Shown piece by piece: positions 50,601 to 60,944 of a stretch of DNA of 64,000 bases. Positions within the stretch are counted from its first letter, which is position 1, and every line of letters begins with the position of its first letter. The notes beneath the pieces were generated by a model that was not told where the DNA came from, made no database searches, and saw nothing but the letters and a program-made list of their open reading frames with translations. This DNA comes from Oscillospiraceae bacterium. Lineage in GTDB: Bacteria; Bacillota; Clostridia; Oscillospirales; Ruminococcaceae. Both the position numbers and the translations under genes were made by a program. The stretch is from assembly GCA_021199335.1 (NCBI GenBank), contig JAJQIG010000057.1:1-64000 (forward strand), written 5' to 3'.

Positions 50601-51592
50601 GAAACAGAAGCATTGAGGGAACCGGACTTGGACTCAGTATCTGCCGCAGCCTTCTTGAAATGATGGGAAGCAAGCTTGAATTTATCAGCAGCTACGGTTG
50701 CGGCTCGGTATTTGGGTTTACGCTCAGGCAGGAGATGATTTCCAATGAAACCGTGGGAGATTCCAAATCGTATGGAAACGGTCGGAGCAAAGGGTTTTGC
50801 CATCTTTTCAGCGCACCTAAGGCGAAAATTCTTGTTGTTGACGATAATAAAATGAACCTTGAGGTTGTAAACGGTCTGCTAAGGGGAACGCTTTTGCGGA
50901 TTGACACCGCGTTAAGCGGCAGCGAATGCCTTGAAATGATTGACAAGGAGCATTATGAAATGATACTTCTTGACCATATGATGCCCGTTATGGATGGAAT
51001 TGAGGTTCTTGAGAGAATACGAAGCGGAAGCAGCCTATGCAGAGATGTCCCCGTAATAATGCTGACCGCCAACGCAGTTTCGGGGTCGAAGCAGATGTAT
51101 ATCGATAAGGGCTTTGATGATTACCTCTCAAAGCCTGTGGACGGGGCGGAGCTTGAACGGCTTATTATGCATTATCTTCCGCATGAGCTTGTTCTTCCGC
51201 CCGAAAAGCCCCTTGAAGAACCCTTTGCAAGAGGTAAGAGGCATATGGGGGCATTTTGCAGGGTAAACGCTGAAGTTGGAATGAGGTATGTCGGCAACAT
51301 TGCTTCGGTTTATGATGAAATGCTTGAAATTTATTATGCCAAAAGCGGGGAAAACGCCGAAAAGGCGGAAACCTCCTTTAAGTCGAAAAACTTGGCGGGC
51401 TATGAAATTGCCGTTCATTCGATGAAAAGCACCTCGCTCGGAATAGGGGCGGAAGCTCTTTCGGAAATGGCTAAAGCGCTTGAAAACGCTGTGAGGGATG
51501 GAGATTGGGAATATATACAGAATAACCATAGCTCGGCAATGGAAGAATACAGGCTTGTTATTGCGGAAATCTCCGAGTATCTCGGTAAATGA
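47627..51592 (+). CDS. Hybrid sensor histidine kinase: beta-propeller sensor, Y_Y_Y, HisKA, HATPase, REC, HPt
   Basis: Repeated DGYIWLG/GMWVGT propeller motifs; NISHEIRTPINT; GTGLGLSI; VVDDNKMN...LLDHMMPVMDG; HSMKST HPt. Confidence 0.94.
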   Translation: MNIFYRNAIKKIIPCFAVLTAVILFMPVSASAESNFFADYDSKIFTKESGLESTSINSVAQTEDGYIWLGSYTGLYRYNGTRFTLVDSDEGIGSVRSLFVDSSGRMWVGTNDSGAAYYDSDGTLHFFDKQNGLSSNSIRCFCEGTDGSIYIAAAGALCVVLPNGEISEVSNDEELSYVVSLAVSDSGVIFGVNNSGTVFAIDNGKIIKSNPTIGAGESFSCVCYDGNGAFLVGTSESSVYRCMITGNAIVSSKFISVGKISGLGRIKDDGNGGYWICADNGIGHIGSDMETEIIHYDNFNSSVSDIICDYQGNYWLVSTRQGAMKLSLNPFKNVNAKYGFAEEVANAVEIYGGSIYIGYDSGLKIINKETGQTVENELTDRCAGIRVRNIYADSNGLIWVSTYGAEGLLCYDPSGASAIKTFSEASGGTLGSRFRFVTELSDGIILAASSMGLTYIQDGEVIHTLGTEYGLEVPQILRAVEFDDGTVLAGSDGDGIYIIKGGRIFRHIGENDGLTSLVIMSIVKYKDIYFIVTGNYLFTMDSQGNIDKIDSFRYSNNYDIITDEETDTVWILSSAGIFAVNGDELAADNCSGYTLYDERSGLSTSITSNSWNVVDEDGTLYLCCSTGLMSVSLKELSTIPEEFKMAVSEVALGDGTVISPEECEGYDGKFVIPAYANRISFELSVLNYTLSDPELYIYLDGFDENGIYVSQSELDSVSFTNLPYGTYYFHLQLLSEDYGTVAKEAVYLVEKEAQFFEQTVFKVYLIFVVAAAIAFITWVVTKIGSLNVIKRQYEEIRAAKDEAENANNAKSQFLANISHEIRTPINTILGMDEMILRECDDDHILRYAGDIKSSGAMLLSIVNDILSISKIEVGKMNIVPADYDITQMINEISEMTRVKAAEKNLVFNLEISPDIPRYLHGDDIKIKQIITNLLSNAVKYTEHGSVTLKIRCDGINNDSALLNVTVEDTGIGIKDEDKERLFAKFERLEESRNRSIEGTGLGLSICRSLLEMMGSKLEFISSYGCGSVFGFTLRQEMISNETVGDSKSYGNGRSKGFCHLFSAPKAKILVVDDNKMNLEVVNGLLRGTLLRIDTALSGSECLEMIDKEHYEMILLDHMMPVMDGIEVLERIRSGSSLCRDVPVIMLTANAVSGSKQMYIDKGFDDYLSKPVDGAELERLIMHYLPHELVLPPEKPLEEPFARGKRHMGAFCRVNAEVGMRYVGNIASVYDEMLEIYYAKSGENAEKAETSFKSKNLAGYEIAVHSMKSTSLGIGAEALSEMAKALENAVRDGDWEYIQNNHSSAMEEYRLVIAEISEYLGK

Positions 51593-51696
51593 GCAGTACC
51601 GCCGAACCGCTTTGGACTTTAAGCGTAAAATTAGGATAAATGTGTTGTAATTGTCAGATAATAATGCTATAATTAAATTGAAAGGTGGCAGAAAAA

Positions 51697-52635
51697 ATGG
51701 ATTTTGAGAAAACAACGGGATATTTCAGAAGCTCCAACGGGCTTTATAACACAGCGTATTATATCTACACGCCTGTGAATACGGGGATAAAGGGCGTTTT
51801 CCAGATTGTTCACGGAATGTGCGAATATATAGCAAGATATGAGGATTTTATCGATTTTCTTTGTGGGAATGGCTTTGTGGTATGCGGAAATGACCACATC
51901 GGGCATGGCGCTTCCATAAACAGCGATGATGATTTAGGCTTTTTTGCCGATAAAAACGGCTGGAGGTATCTTGTAAAGGACGTTGTTACCCTAACAAGAA
52001 TGATGCAGGAGAAGTACAGCTCATTTCCGTATTATATTCTGGGACACAGTATGGGTTCGCTTGTCCTCAGGACTGCCCTTGCAAAATACAGCGAGCTTTA
52101 TGACGGAGCGCTTATTCTCGGAACAATTTCGCTTAATTTCGGCGCAGATGCGGCTCTGGCTATTATCGAATCGGCGGCTAAAATTAAGGGAAATCATTTC
52201 CGCTCGAAAAAGCTTGACAGAATAATGTTCGGAATGTCAAATATTAAGATTGAAAAACCACTTACCGAATATGACTGGGTTTCAAGCGACAGGGAGGTTG
52301 TCAACAGATATGCCGAGGATCCGCACTGCACATTTATTTTTACGGTTCGGGCAATGTACGACCTTGTTATGATGGTGAAATATGTTTCTTCAAAGGATTG
52401 GGCGGGAAAGGTTGCGGACTATCTTCCTGTGTTTATTGCGGGCGGCTCGGACGATCCTGTCGGAAGATACGGAAGATGCCTTACCGACCTTTTTAAGAGA
52501 ATGACCGATGCGGGTTCAACCGATGCGGAGCTTCATATTTATCCCGATATGCGCCATGAAATCCTCAATGAAATTGATAAGCAGGAGGTATATGATGATA
52601 TTCTTGACTGGCTTAATGAACATATTGAGGACTAA
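51697..52635 (+). CDS. Alpha/beta hydrolase (monoacylglycerol lipase/lysophospholipase-like)
   Basis: QIVHGMCEYIARYEDFIDFL, LGHSMGSLVLR, DMRHEILNE. Confidence 0.9.
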   Translation: MDFEKTTGYFRSSNGLYNTAYYIYTPVNTGIKGVFQIVHGMCEYIARYEDFIDFLCGNGFVVCGNDHIGHGASINSDDDLGFFADKNGWRYLVKDVVTLTRMMQEKYSSFPYYILGHSMGSLVLRTALAKYSELYDGALILGTISLNFGADAALAIIESAAKIKGNHFRSKKLDRIMFGMSNIKIEKPLTEYDWVSSDREVVNRYAEDPHCTFIFTVRAMYDLVMMVKYVSSKDWAGKVADYLPVFIAGGSDDPVGRYGRCLTDLFKRMTDAGSTDAELHIYPDMRHEILNEIDKQEVYDDILDWLNEHIED

Positions 52636-52649
52636 GGAGATTTTAATTT

Positions 52650-54176
52650 ATGTATGCTAAGGTGAACAGTCTTGGGCTTTTCGGACTGAATGCTTTCCCC
52701 GTTGAGGTTGAAATTGAAACAAGTAAGGGTACTCCTTCGTTCGATATAATCGGCCTTGCCGATATAGTGGTAAAGGAGAGCCGAGAGCGTATAAGAGCAG
52801 CCCTTCGTGCCTCATATATAAATTTCCCGCTTGCAAGGGTAATTGTCAACCTTGCCCCTGCGGACACGAAAAAAACGGGCAGCACCCATGATCTTGCAAT
52901 TTTTACCGCACTGCTTTGCATAACGGGGAATATAGATGCGGATCTTTCCAAAACAGCCTTCATCGGCGAGGTTTCCCTTAACGGCGATTTAAGGGGAGTA
53001 AACGGGGTTCTGCCGATGGTTCTTCTTGCAAAAAAGGAGGGCTTCAAGGAGGTCTTTGTTCCCGAAATAAATGCTTATGAGGCAAGTGTTGTTGACGGAA
53101 TGAGGGTTTATGGGGTAAAAAACACTGCCGAAATCATTAAGCATTTTGAAGGAAGCGCACCCATTGCTCCTCAGCCGCCATATAAGGTGAGGGATGAACA
53201 GCGTTTTGATGCCGTTGATTTTTCCGAGGTAAAAGGACAGAAAATGGTTAAAAGGGCTTTGGAAATCGCGGCGGCGGGCGGTCACAACGTCCTTATGATA
53301 GGCGCACCCGGTTCGGGAAAATCCATGATGGCTAAGAGGATAACAACAATTCTCCCTGAAATGACATTTGAGGAATCCATTGAAACCACCAATGTTCATT
53401 CAATATGCGGAATACTTAACCCCGATACTCCCCTTGTAACAAGCAGGCCGTTTCGTTCGCCGCACCATACCATCTCTTCGGCGGGGCTTTCGGGCGGCGG
53501 TTCGATTCCTCACCCGGGCGAAATCTCACTTGCGCACAACGGAGTACTCTTTCTTGATGAGCTTGCGGAATTTTCCCGTCCGACTCTTGAAATTCTTCGT
53601 CAGCCGCTGGAGGATAAAAGGGTTACGATTTCAAGGGCAAGCGGAACGGTTACATATCCATGCTCATTTATGCTTATCGGGGCGATGAATCCCTGCCCAT
53701 GCGGATATTTCGGCAACCCGAACCATGAATGCCGCTGCACAAAAAATCAGGTTATGGCATATCTCTCGAGGATAAGCGGCCCCATGCTTGACCGATTTGA
53801 CATTCATTGCAGGATTAACCCCGTTGATTTTGAAAGCATATCCTCAAAAGCTTCCGAGGAATCCTCTGCGCAGATAAGGGAGCGTGTGCAAAGGGCAAGG
53901 GAAATTCAGCTTGAACGTTTTAAGGGTACGGATATAACCTGCAACGCCGGAATCTCCGATGGAATTATTGCAGATGTCTGTCCGCTTACCGATGGCGCAA
54001 GGGACACGCTCAAAAATGTATTTGATAAAATGGGCCTTTCCGCAAGAGGATATAACCGTATACTCAAGCTTTCAAGAACCATCGCCGATATGGATTCGGT
54101 AGAGGTTATTGAAAAAAAGCATATAACCCAAGCAGTTCAGTTCAGAACGCTTGACAGGCAGTTTTGGGGCAAATAG
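52650..54176 (+). CDS. YifB family Mg-chelatase-like AAA ATPase (ComM)
   Basis: GAPGSGKSMMAKR, FRSPHHTISSAGLSGGG, MNPCPCGYFG. Confidence 0.95.
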   Translation: MYAKVNSLGLFGLNAFPVEVEIETSKGTPSFDIIGLADIVVKESRERIRAALRASYINFPLARVIVNLAPADTKKTGSTHDLAIFTALLCITGNIDADLSKTAFIGEVSLNGDLRGVNGVLPMVLLAKKEGFKEVFVPEINAYEASVVDGMRVYGVKNTAEIIKHFEGSAPIAPQPPYKVRDEQRFDAVDFSEVKGQKMVKRALEIAAAGGHNVLMIGAPGSGKSMMAKRITTILPEMTFEESIETTNVHSICGILNPDTPLVTSRPFRSPHHTISSAGLSGGGSIPHPGEISLAHNGVLFLDELAEFSRPTLEILRQPLEDKRVTISRASGTVTYPCSFMLIGAMNPCPCGYFGNPNHECRCTKNQVMAYLSRISGPMLDRFDIHCRINPVDFESISSKASEESSAQIRERVQRAREIQLERFKGTDITCNAGISDGIIADVCPLTDGARDTLKNVFDKMGLSARGYNRILKLSRTIADMDSVEVIEKKHITQAVQFRTLDRQFWGK

Positions 54177-54229
54177 AAACAGCCGACTGTGGTACGATGC
54201 CACCGGTCGGCTGTAATTATTTATGCCTG

Positions 54230-55573
54230 TCAGACCTTTACCTTTGAACGCCATCTTCCGCCCTTGTATCGTATAAGGCTCATAACGGCGGTGAGAACCC
54301 ATGTGAGGCAGGTTGTTCCCCAGACTGCCCATGCCCCGACAGATGGAATATGCACAAGAATGAGGGCAAAGCCTATTCGCCCGATTACCTCCACAAAGCC
54401 GTTTATCATAGCGTAGGTAACATCCCCTGCGCCGTTAAGAAGTCCCCTTGTGGTGTGAATAGTTCCCAATGGGATATAGAAAAACGATGAAAGAACAAGC
54501 GCCTTAGAACCTATTTCGATAACAGATTCTTCAGTAACAAACAAGCCTATGATATTTCTGCTGAAAACGGCAAAAACAGCGAGCATTACAAGGGCGAATA
54601 CCGCCATTGCTTTAAGGCTTTTGTGGTAACCCTTAATTGTCCTGTCGATAAATCCTGCGCCCATATTCTGCCCCGCAAAGGTGGAAAGGGCGGCGTTAAG
54701 AGAAGAAAAGGGCTGCTGAATAAGCTGTTCAACACGCATCGTTGCGGTATAAGCGGCGATAACCGTGTCGCCGAAGCCGTTTGCTACCCTTTGGAGAAAT
54801 ACCATTGAAACGGAAATCATTGAGTTTTGAAGAGCGATAGGCACGCCTGTCCTTATGCATTTTTTGAAATAAATACCGTCATATTTAAGCTCATCACGGC
54901 TCATTTTAAGGTAATCCGCCTTGAGGAAGGAAAAAACAATGCATCCCGCGGCCGAAAGTGCCTGAGCAATTACTGTAGCAAGCGCCGCACCGACGACTCC
55001 CGCTTGGAAAACAACCACAAAGAGCAGGTCAAGCGCAACATTGAGTATGCTTGCGACAATGAGGAAAATAAGCGGAGTTTTGCTGTCCCCCAGGGAACGC
55101 ATTACCGAGTTTATCCAGTTGTAAATCGCAACTGCGATTGTTCCCGCACAGGCAACCTGCATATATCGATGGGCATCGCTGTAAATGCTTTCGGGGGTAT
55201 TCATAAGATTAAGGAGCGTTCCCGAAGCAAGAACGGAAGCAATGCTTATGATAAGTCCCGCCGCAATTGAAGCGTAGGCGGAGTTTGAAATGTATTTTTT
55301 TACTTCATGGCTTTTTCCTGCGCCGAAGCTTTGGGAGATAAGTATTCCCGAGCCGACCGACAGCCCTATGCAAAGGGTGTAAAAAAGATAGGTTATCGAG
55401 CCTGTTGCGCCGACAGCGGCAAGAGCGTTGTAGCCAAGGTATCTTCCGACAATGATTGAATCAACGATGTTGTAAAGCTGCTGAAAAAGATTTCCCGCAA
55501 GGAGCGGCAGGGTAAAACGGAGAATGTGTTCAAGTTCGCTGCCCTCGGTCATATTTTTTGTATAAGAAGCCAT
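54230..55573 (-). CDS. MATE family efflux transporter
   Basis: 12 TM; LPLLAGNLFQQLYNIVDSIIVGRYLG. Confidence 0.95.
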   Translation of the reverse strand: MASYTKNMTEGSELEHILRFTLPLLAGNLFQQLYNIVDSIIVGRYLGYNALAAVGATGSITYLFYTLCIGLSVGSGILISQSFGAGKSHEVKKYISNSAYASIAAGLIISIASVLASGTLLNLMNTPESIYSDAHRYMQVACAGTIAVAIYNWINSVMRSLGDSKTPLIFLIVASILNVALDLLFVVVFQAGVVGAALATVIAQALSAAGCIVFSFLKADYLKMSRDELKYDGIYFKKCIRTGVPIALQNSMISVSMVFLQRVANGFGDTVIAAYTATMRVEQLIQQPFSSLNAALSTFAGQNMGAGFIDRTIKGYHKSLKAMAVFALVMLAVFAVFSRNIIGLFVTEESVIEIGSKALVLSSFFYIPLGTIHTTRGLLNGAGDVTYAMINGFVEVIGRIGFALILVHIPSVGAWAVWGTTCLTWVLTAVMSLIRYKGGRWRSKVKV

Positions 55574-55584
55574 TTACGAATATC

Positions 55585-58293
55585 CTACCTTGTAAAAAGT
55601 TTATCAAGTACGTCCGTGTCAACTGTGTCGGCAGGGCTAAAAGCGTTCGATTTCACATAGTTCGAAAGGCTTTTCAGGAGCTGACGGCAGGGGAGTGAGT
55701 CGGACTTTTTATCAAGCCGTGCCGTGCAGACAAGGAGCTTTCCGCCGCCTGCGTTTACCTCAAAAATTGTGCCGAGGCTGTGGTTCCTTCCGCAGTTGTC
55801 AATGGTGCGGACAATGGGGTTTATGTTTATGCCGTCAAGAATTGCAGTTCTCGAATCGGTAACGGCATCGTACCACTGGGCGGTCGAGTAAATTTCGCTC
55901 GGAAATTCCGAAAGAGCCGCGCTGCCGTTGTCGATGAGTAGCCCTAATGTTCCGACAGGGCTTGGCTTGTTCATTGAAACGGAAATTGAGTTAAACATGG
56001 GGTAGTTCCAGAAATCGGTGCAGTATGTACCCTCGATGGATTTGCTTTCGGGGAGAGAATCGGGCATAAACAGCACGTTTTCACCCCTTGCAAGAAGCTC
56101 CTTAGCCTTGCTCCAGTCGATTATAACGGCTGAATTGTCAGCTTCGGTTTCGGGATAAATCCAAAGCACATATTCGTTGGAAATATCGCCGAGTGAGAGC
56201 CTTAGAACTGCCCTTGACGGTTTGTCTGTTTCGGGTATTTTAAGCTTTATCGAGCCAAGCTCAAAAACCCCTCCCTTAAAGCTGCCCTTTGCGTTAAGAG
56301 TATAGGAAACAGTCTTTTCCCCAACGGTAAGGGTAATGTCTGCAGCGGGGTCGACGTCCGCATCCCGTGCGTAGCTGTAAAGCATAACAGGCATATTGAT
56401 TTCCTCGCCCGACTTAAACACAAATGCGGGCAGGCAGCCGAGAATTACCCTTTCGGAGCAGAAGCTGCGCCATTCCTTCGGTGAGATAACGCCCTTGCTT
56501 TCCATAAATGAATTGAGAATGCCGACAAGAGCCGTTCCCTGACCCGTGAAATCCTGAATGTCAAGAAGCTGAAATCCCGAAAGCTCCTTTGAACGGAGAG
56601 CCGTTTCAATTTCATTTTTATAGCATTCGGCGGCAAAGCGTCCGGACGCGCGGAAATATTTATCCGCAAGGCTGAGAAGTCCGGCATTTTCAAGACGTTC
56701 ACGGAAAATTTCAAGGTTATAAGGCTTTAAAACGCCCGTGTATTTTTCGATTTCATTATAGTCGGGGTACATAAAGTACTGTCCGACCTCATGGGAAACA
56801 ACAGGAATTTGGGAGATAAATTCCCCCGCACCGTTCTCAAGAGAAACGGTTTTTACACCCGTGCCATACTGGATTTCGATAGTTCCGCCGCCGCTTTTTT
56901 CCAAGCTTACGGAGGATGGACGGATTACAGCGTTATAGTTATAATTCGAGTTCGGCGCATCGGTCTGGATAGCCCCGAGCGGAGCATCGCACATTGCGTA
57001 TGAACCCCTGAAAAGCCGTTCCTTTGAGAAACGTACGCCAACGAAGAAATCATCGTTTTCAACGGTGCAGGGCCAGAACTGAAAATTGTTTGAGCCTTGC
57101 GTGTAAAGATGGCGGTTATCATATGCCTTGTAATTGCCGAGAATATCGTTAAGGCGTTCCTTGCTGCCCCAAAGCTCGTTGCCCATTGACATTCCGAAGA
57201 ATGAGGGGTGATTTCCGAAGCTGTCAAGAATGCGGAAACCCTCGTCAATAAGGTACTGCTGACCGCTTGTTAATTCGTCCTCAACCGTTCCCCAAAACGG
57301 CAGCTCAGGTTCCATGTAAATGCCGAGCTCATCGGCGGCGCAAAAGGCTGCATCAGGGGGACAGCATGTATGGAAACGGTAGTGGTTAATGCCATGCTCC
57401 CTAGCGGCTTTGAGCGTCTTGAGCCAGCTTTCCTTGTCGGTCGGAGCCGCACCCGTGAGGGGGAAAATCATACCGTCATGCTTTCCTCGCAGGAAGATTC
57501 TCTCGCCGTTAAGCAAAAATTCCGTTCCTTTTGTTTCAAATTGGCGAAGTCCGAAGCTAACGCTTGTAACATCATTTCCGCAGGTAATTTTCATTGTATA
57601 GACAATCGGATCGAACTCGCTCCATAGCCTTGCGCCGTCCATTTTGTATGTAAAGGAGAAGTCGCCCTCGGCTGAAATTTCCGCCTCGGGGAAACCCTCT
57701 GCGCAAGCGATTAGGTTGGCTTTTCCGCCGATGATTTTTCCTGTAACCGTAACGGAGCTTTCTTTGACATTCGGGAAAACTCTCACATTCTCTGGGCGAA
57801 CCCTTGCCGAGCGTTCAATGTAAATTTCGCCGGTGATTCCGAGCCAGTTTGTTTGGGTGTCGGGCGATGTCATATGTCCGCCTGGGACGGGACAGGAAAC
57901 ATTGTTGACCGCAATTCTGATTCGTGATGAAGGATTTTTTATAAAATCAGTAATGTTGTATCTGTGCGGAGCGCAAAGACTGTTGTTTGTTCCGACATAA
58001 ACGCCGTCAATCCATACCTCGGTTGTGCGTGTGCGTTCAAGGACAAGGAAAAGCTCCTCATCGGGCGATGCTATTTCTACATTTATCATGCGCTCATAAA
58101 CGGCGTAGCCGTCAAACCTGTATGGGTCGCTGAGGTAACCGTCGTTCCGTTCATTGCTGACAGGGGACTTCTTCAGCTGTGAAACTGTGGAGGGAAGAAC
58201 CGCAAAATCGCTGCAGGGGCAGTTAATATCGGGCTTATCGGCGCTAAGCGTAAAGCTCCACTCTGTATTTGCAAGGTTAATCTTGTCTATCAT
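55585..58293 (-). CDS. Glycoside hydrolase family 2
   Basis: GERIFLRGKHDG, HYRFHTCCPPDAAFCAADELGIYMEPE, GMSMGNELWG. Confidence 0.9.
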   Translation of the reverse strand: MIDKINLANTEWSFTLSADKPDINCPCSDFAVLPSTVSQLKKSPVSNERNDGYLSDPYRFDGYAVYERMINVEIASPDEELFLVLERTRTTEVWIDGVYVGTNNSLCAPHRYNITDFIKNPSSRIRIAVNNVSCPVPGGHMTSPDTQTNWLGITGEIYIERSARVRPENVRVFPNVKESSVTVTGKIIGGKANLIACAEGFPEAEISAEGDFSFTYKMDGARLWSEFDPIVYTMKITCGNDVTSVSFGLRQFETKGTEFLLNGERIFLRGKHDGMIFPLTGAAPTDKESWLKTLKAAREHGINHYRFHTCCPPDAAFCAADELGIYMEPELPFWGTVEDELTSGQQYLIDEGFRILDSFGNHPSFFGMSMGNELWGSKERLNDILGNYKAYDNRHLYTQGSNNFQFWPCTVENDDFFVGVRFSKERLFRGSYAMCDAPLGAIQTDAPNSNYNYNAVIRPSSVSLEKSGGGTIEIQYGTGVKTVSLENGAGEFISQIPVVSHEVGQYFMYPDYNEIEKYTGVLKPYNLEIFRERLENAGLLSLADKYFRASGRFAAECYKNEIETALRSKELSGFQLLDIQDFTGQGTALVGILNSFMESKGVISPKEWRSFCSERVILGCLPAFVFKSGEEINMPVMLYSYARDADVDPAADITLTVGEKTVSYTLNAKGSFKGGVFELGSIKLKIPETDKPSRAVLRLSLGDISNEYVLWIYPETEADNSAVIIDWSKAKELLARGENVLFMPDSLPESKSIEGTYCTDFWNYPMFNSISVSMNKPSPVGTLGLLIDNGSAALSEFPSEIYSTAQWYDAVTDSRTAILDGININPIVRTIDNCGRNHSLGTIFEVNAGGGKLLVCTARLDKKSDSLPCRQLLKSLSNYVKSNAFSPADTVDTDVLDKLFTR

Positions 58294-58371
58294 ATTTTTT
58301 AAGTCCTTTCTTAGCAAAGCTGAATAGAAGTCATTATACCATATGCATTACAATATTTCAATCATTTTTTC

Positions 58372-58411
58372 TGAAAAAAAGCGGAGGCGACATCTGAAAT
58401 GCTGCCTCCGC
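58372..58411 (-). terminator. Terminator of copA
   Basis: GCGGAGGC...GCCTCCGC followed by T7 on minus strand. Confidence 0.75.
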
Positions 58412-58417
58412 ATTTGT

Positions 58418-60928
58418 TTAAGCTATCTCCGTAACGGTGTAATCCTTATCCTCGACGGCTTTTTTGAGAATATCGTTTGCAATCTCTTCCGAAAGGGATA
58501 CAACCGCCGTGCCCTTTTCGTGGCTTACCTCTGCGGAAGCTACGGCAGGAATCTCTTCAAGAGCCTTTTTTACAGTTGCCTCGCAGTGACCGCACATCAT
58601 GCCTTCGATTTTCATTGTCCTTGTCATTGTTTTTTCCTCCATTTTATGTTTTGCTTTAATTTTTTTATCCTTTTCGGCATTGTGAATGTCGATAAGATTC
58701 AACCTTAATGCGTTTGTAACCACACAGAAGCTGGAAAGGCTCATTGCAGCTGCTCCGAACATGGGATTTAGCTGCCAGCCGAAAAGCGGAATCCAAACTC
58801 CTGCCGCAAGGGGTATTCCGACTGCGTTGTAGAAAAATGCCCAGAATAGATTCTGATGAATGTTACGCAGTGCCGCACGGCTTAAACGTATCGCTGCGGG
58901 AACATCGCTTAAACGGCTTTTCATAAGAACTACATCGGCGGCATCAATGGCAACATCCGTACCCGCCCCGATTGCAATTCCGGTATCAGCCCTTGTAAGC
59001 GCGGGGGCATCGTTTATTCCATCGCCAACCATTGCAACGCTGCCGTGCTTTTTGAGCGCTTTTATAACTTCCTCTTTGCCGTCCGGAAGAACTCCTGCGA
59101 TAACCTCGTCAACCCCCGCTTGTTTTCCGACAGCGGCGGCTGTGCGTTCGTTGTCGCCTGTGAGCATAACGACCTTGATGCCCATATTTTGAAGCTCCAT
59201 TACCGCCTGCGGACTATCCTCCTTGATAATATCGGCGGCGGCTAAAATTCCTGCGAGCCTTCCGTCATATGTGAACAGCAGGGGAGTTTTGCCTTCGCCC
59301 GAAAGTCTTTCGTACTCCTTTGAAATGTGTGAATCAAGCGAGATTTTGCCGCCGATAAATTTGTAGCTTCCCCCGACAGCTTCTTTTCCGCCGATAACGG
59401 CTTTCAAACCGTTCCCTGCAAGAACTTCGAATTCTTCGGCTTCTTCATAGGGGGATTTGCGTTCTTCCCCAAGGGCAACAACCGCCTTTGCAAGCGGGTG
59501 TTCACTTTTCTTTTCAAGCGAATAAGCGATTTTAATAAGCTCATCCTCGCTTATGCCCTCTGCGGGAACAATGTCGGTAATCTGAGGCTCGCCCTTTGTG
59601 ATTGTGCCCGTTTTGTCAAGTGCGACAATGTTTACACGACCTGTTGATTCAAGCGACGCTGCGGTTTTGAACAGAATTCCGTTCTTTGCGCCAACTCCGC
59701 TGCCGACCATTATCGCAACAGGAGTGGCAAGACCGAGCGCGCATGGGCAGCTTATAACAAGCACGGAAATACTCCTCGCAAGCGCAAAACCCACCGTTTG
59801 ACCCACCAAAAGCCATACTATCAACGTAATGGCAGCAATTATAATTACCGCAGGAACGAAAATTCCCGAAACCTTATCCGCTGTCTTTGCAATAGGAGCC
59901 TTTGTTGCTGCGGCATCGCTTACCATGCGGATGATTTTGGATAAAGCAGTGTCCTCGCCAACCCTTACGGCTTCGCATTTAAGGAAACCCGATTGGTTTA
60001 TCGTAGCCGCTGAAACGCTGTCGCCGACTTCCTTGTCAACAGGGATGCTCTCCCCCGTAAGCGCCGCTTCGTTAACTGCGCTTCCGCCCTCGGTTACAAC
60101 TCCGTCAACCGGAATGCTTTCACCCGGGCGTACAACGAAAATATCACCCTTGTTAACCTGCGAGGCGGGAACGGTGAATTCTTGACCGTCCTTTATAACG
60201 CAGGCGGTTTTCGGCGCAAGCTTCATAAGGCTTTTTAATGCATCCGTTGTTTTGCCCTTTGACCTTGCTTCAAGCATTTTTCCAACGGTTATAAGAGTTA
60301 AAATCATTCCCGCCGATTCAAAGTAAAATTCATGCATATATGACATAACCGCTTCTGCGTTGCCTTTAAGCTGCGCATCTGTCATAGCAAAAAGCGCATA
60401 GGTGCTGTAAACATAGGCAGCCGAAGCGCCGAGCGCAACAAGGGTGTCCATGTTGGGCGCCCTATGCCAAAGGCTCTTAAAGCCGCTTATGAAAAACTTC
60501 TGGTTGATAACCATTATCGCCGTTGTGAGAAGAAGCTCTATAAGACCCATTGCAATATGGTTATCCGCAATAATTTCGGGGATATACCATCCCCACATCA
60601 TATGCCCCATAGAAAGATACATAAGCAGGATAAGAAGCGCAATCGATGCGATAAGCCGTTTTTTCATAATCGGGGTTTCCTTATCCTTGAGCTGTTCTTC
60701 TTCCGCTGAAACGGACTTAGCCGAGGAAGAACCCTTTACCGATGCGCCATAGCCCGCTTTTTCCACAGCGGCGACTATCTCCGCTTGGGAAGCCGTCCCT
60801 TCAACGCCCATTGAATTTGTCAGCAAGCTCACCGAGCAGGAGCTTACCCCCTTTACCTTTGAAACCGCCTTTTCAACACGGGCGCTGCAGGCGGCGCAGC
60901 TCATTCCCGTAATATTATACTGTTCCAC
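58418..60928 (-). CDS. copA: Copper-translocating P1B-type ATPase with N-terminal HMA and C-terminal CopZ-like HMA
   Basis: [43 protein letters not shown]-terminal [15 protein letters not shown]. Confidence 0.95.
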   Translation of the reverse strand: MEQYNITGMSCAACSARVEKAVSKVKGVSSCSVSLLTNSMGVEGTASQAEIVAAVEKAGYGASVKGSSSAKSVSAEEEQLKDKETPIMKKRLIASIALLILLMYLSMGHMMWGWYIPEIIADNHIAMGLIELLLTTAIMVINQKFFISGFKSLWHRAPNMDTLVALGASAAYVYSTYALFAMTDAQLKGNAEAVMSYMHEFYFESAGMILTLITVGKMLEARSKGKTTDALKSLMKLAPKTACVIKDGQEFTVPASQVNKGDIFVVRPGESIPVDGVVTEGGSAVNEAALTGESIPVDKEVGDSVSAATINQSGFLKCEAVRVGEDTALSKIIRMVSDAAATKAPIAKTADKVSGIFVPAVIIIAAITLIVWLLVGQTVGFALARSISVLVISCPCALGLATPVAIMVGSGVGAKNGILFKTAASLESTGRVNIVALDKTGTITKGEPQITDIVPAEGISEDELIKIAYSLEKKSEHPLAKAVVALGEERKSPYEEAEEFEVLAGNGLKAVIGGKEAVGGSYKFIGGKISLDSHISKEYERLSGEGKTPLLFTYDGRLAGILAAADIIKEDSPQAVMELQNMGIKVVMLTGDNERTAAAVGKQAGVDEVIAGVLPDGKEEVIKALKKHGSVAMVGDGINDAPALTRADTGIAIGAGTDVAIDAADVVLMKSRLSDVPAAIRLSRAALRNIHQNLFWAFFYNAVGIPLAAGVWIPLFGWQLNPMFGAAAMSLSSFCVVTNALRLNLIDIHNAEKDKKIKAKHKMEEKTMTRTMKIEGMMCGHCEATVKKALEEIPAVASAEVSHEKGTAVVSLSEEIANDILKKAVEDKDYTVTEIA

Positions 60929-60944
60929 TCATAAAAACCTCGCT

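Noticed and set aside
50231-50803. 190-aa and 133-aa ORFs antisense to the hybrid kinase
   Set aside because: The opposite frame encodes the conserved HATPase domain; these are shadows.
53742-54314. Possibility that the YifB/ComM AAA gene marks a transformation or defence island
   Set aside because: YifB family genes are common chromosomal genes; no competence, restriction or nuclease genes adjoin it here.
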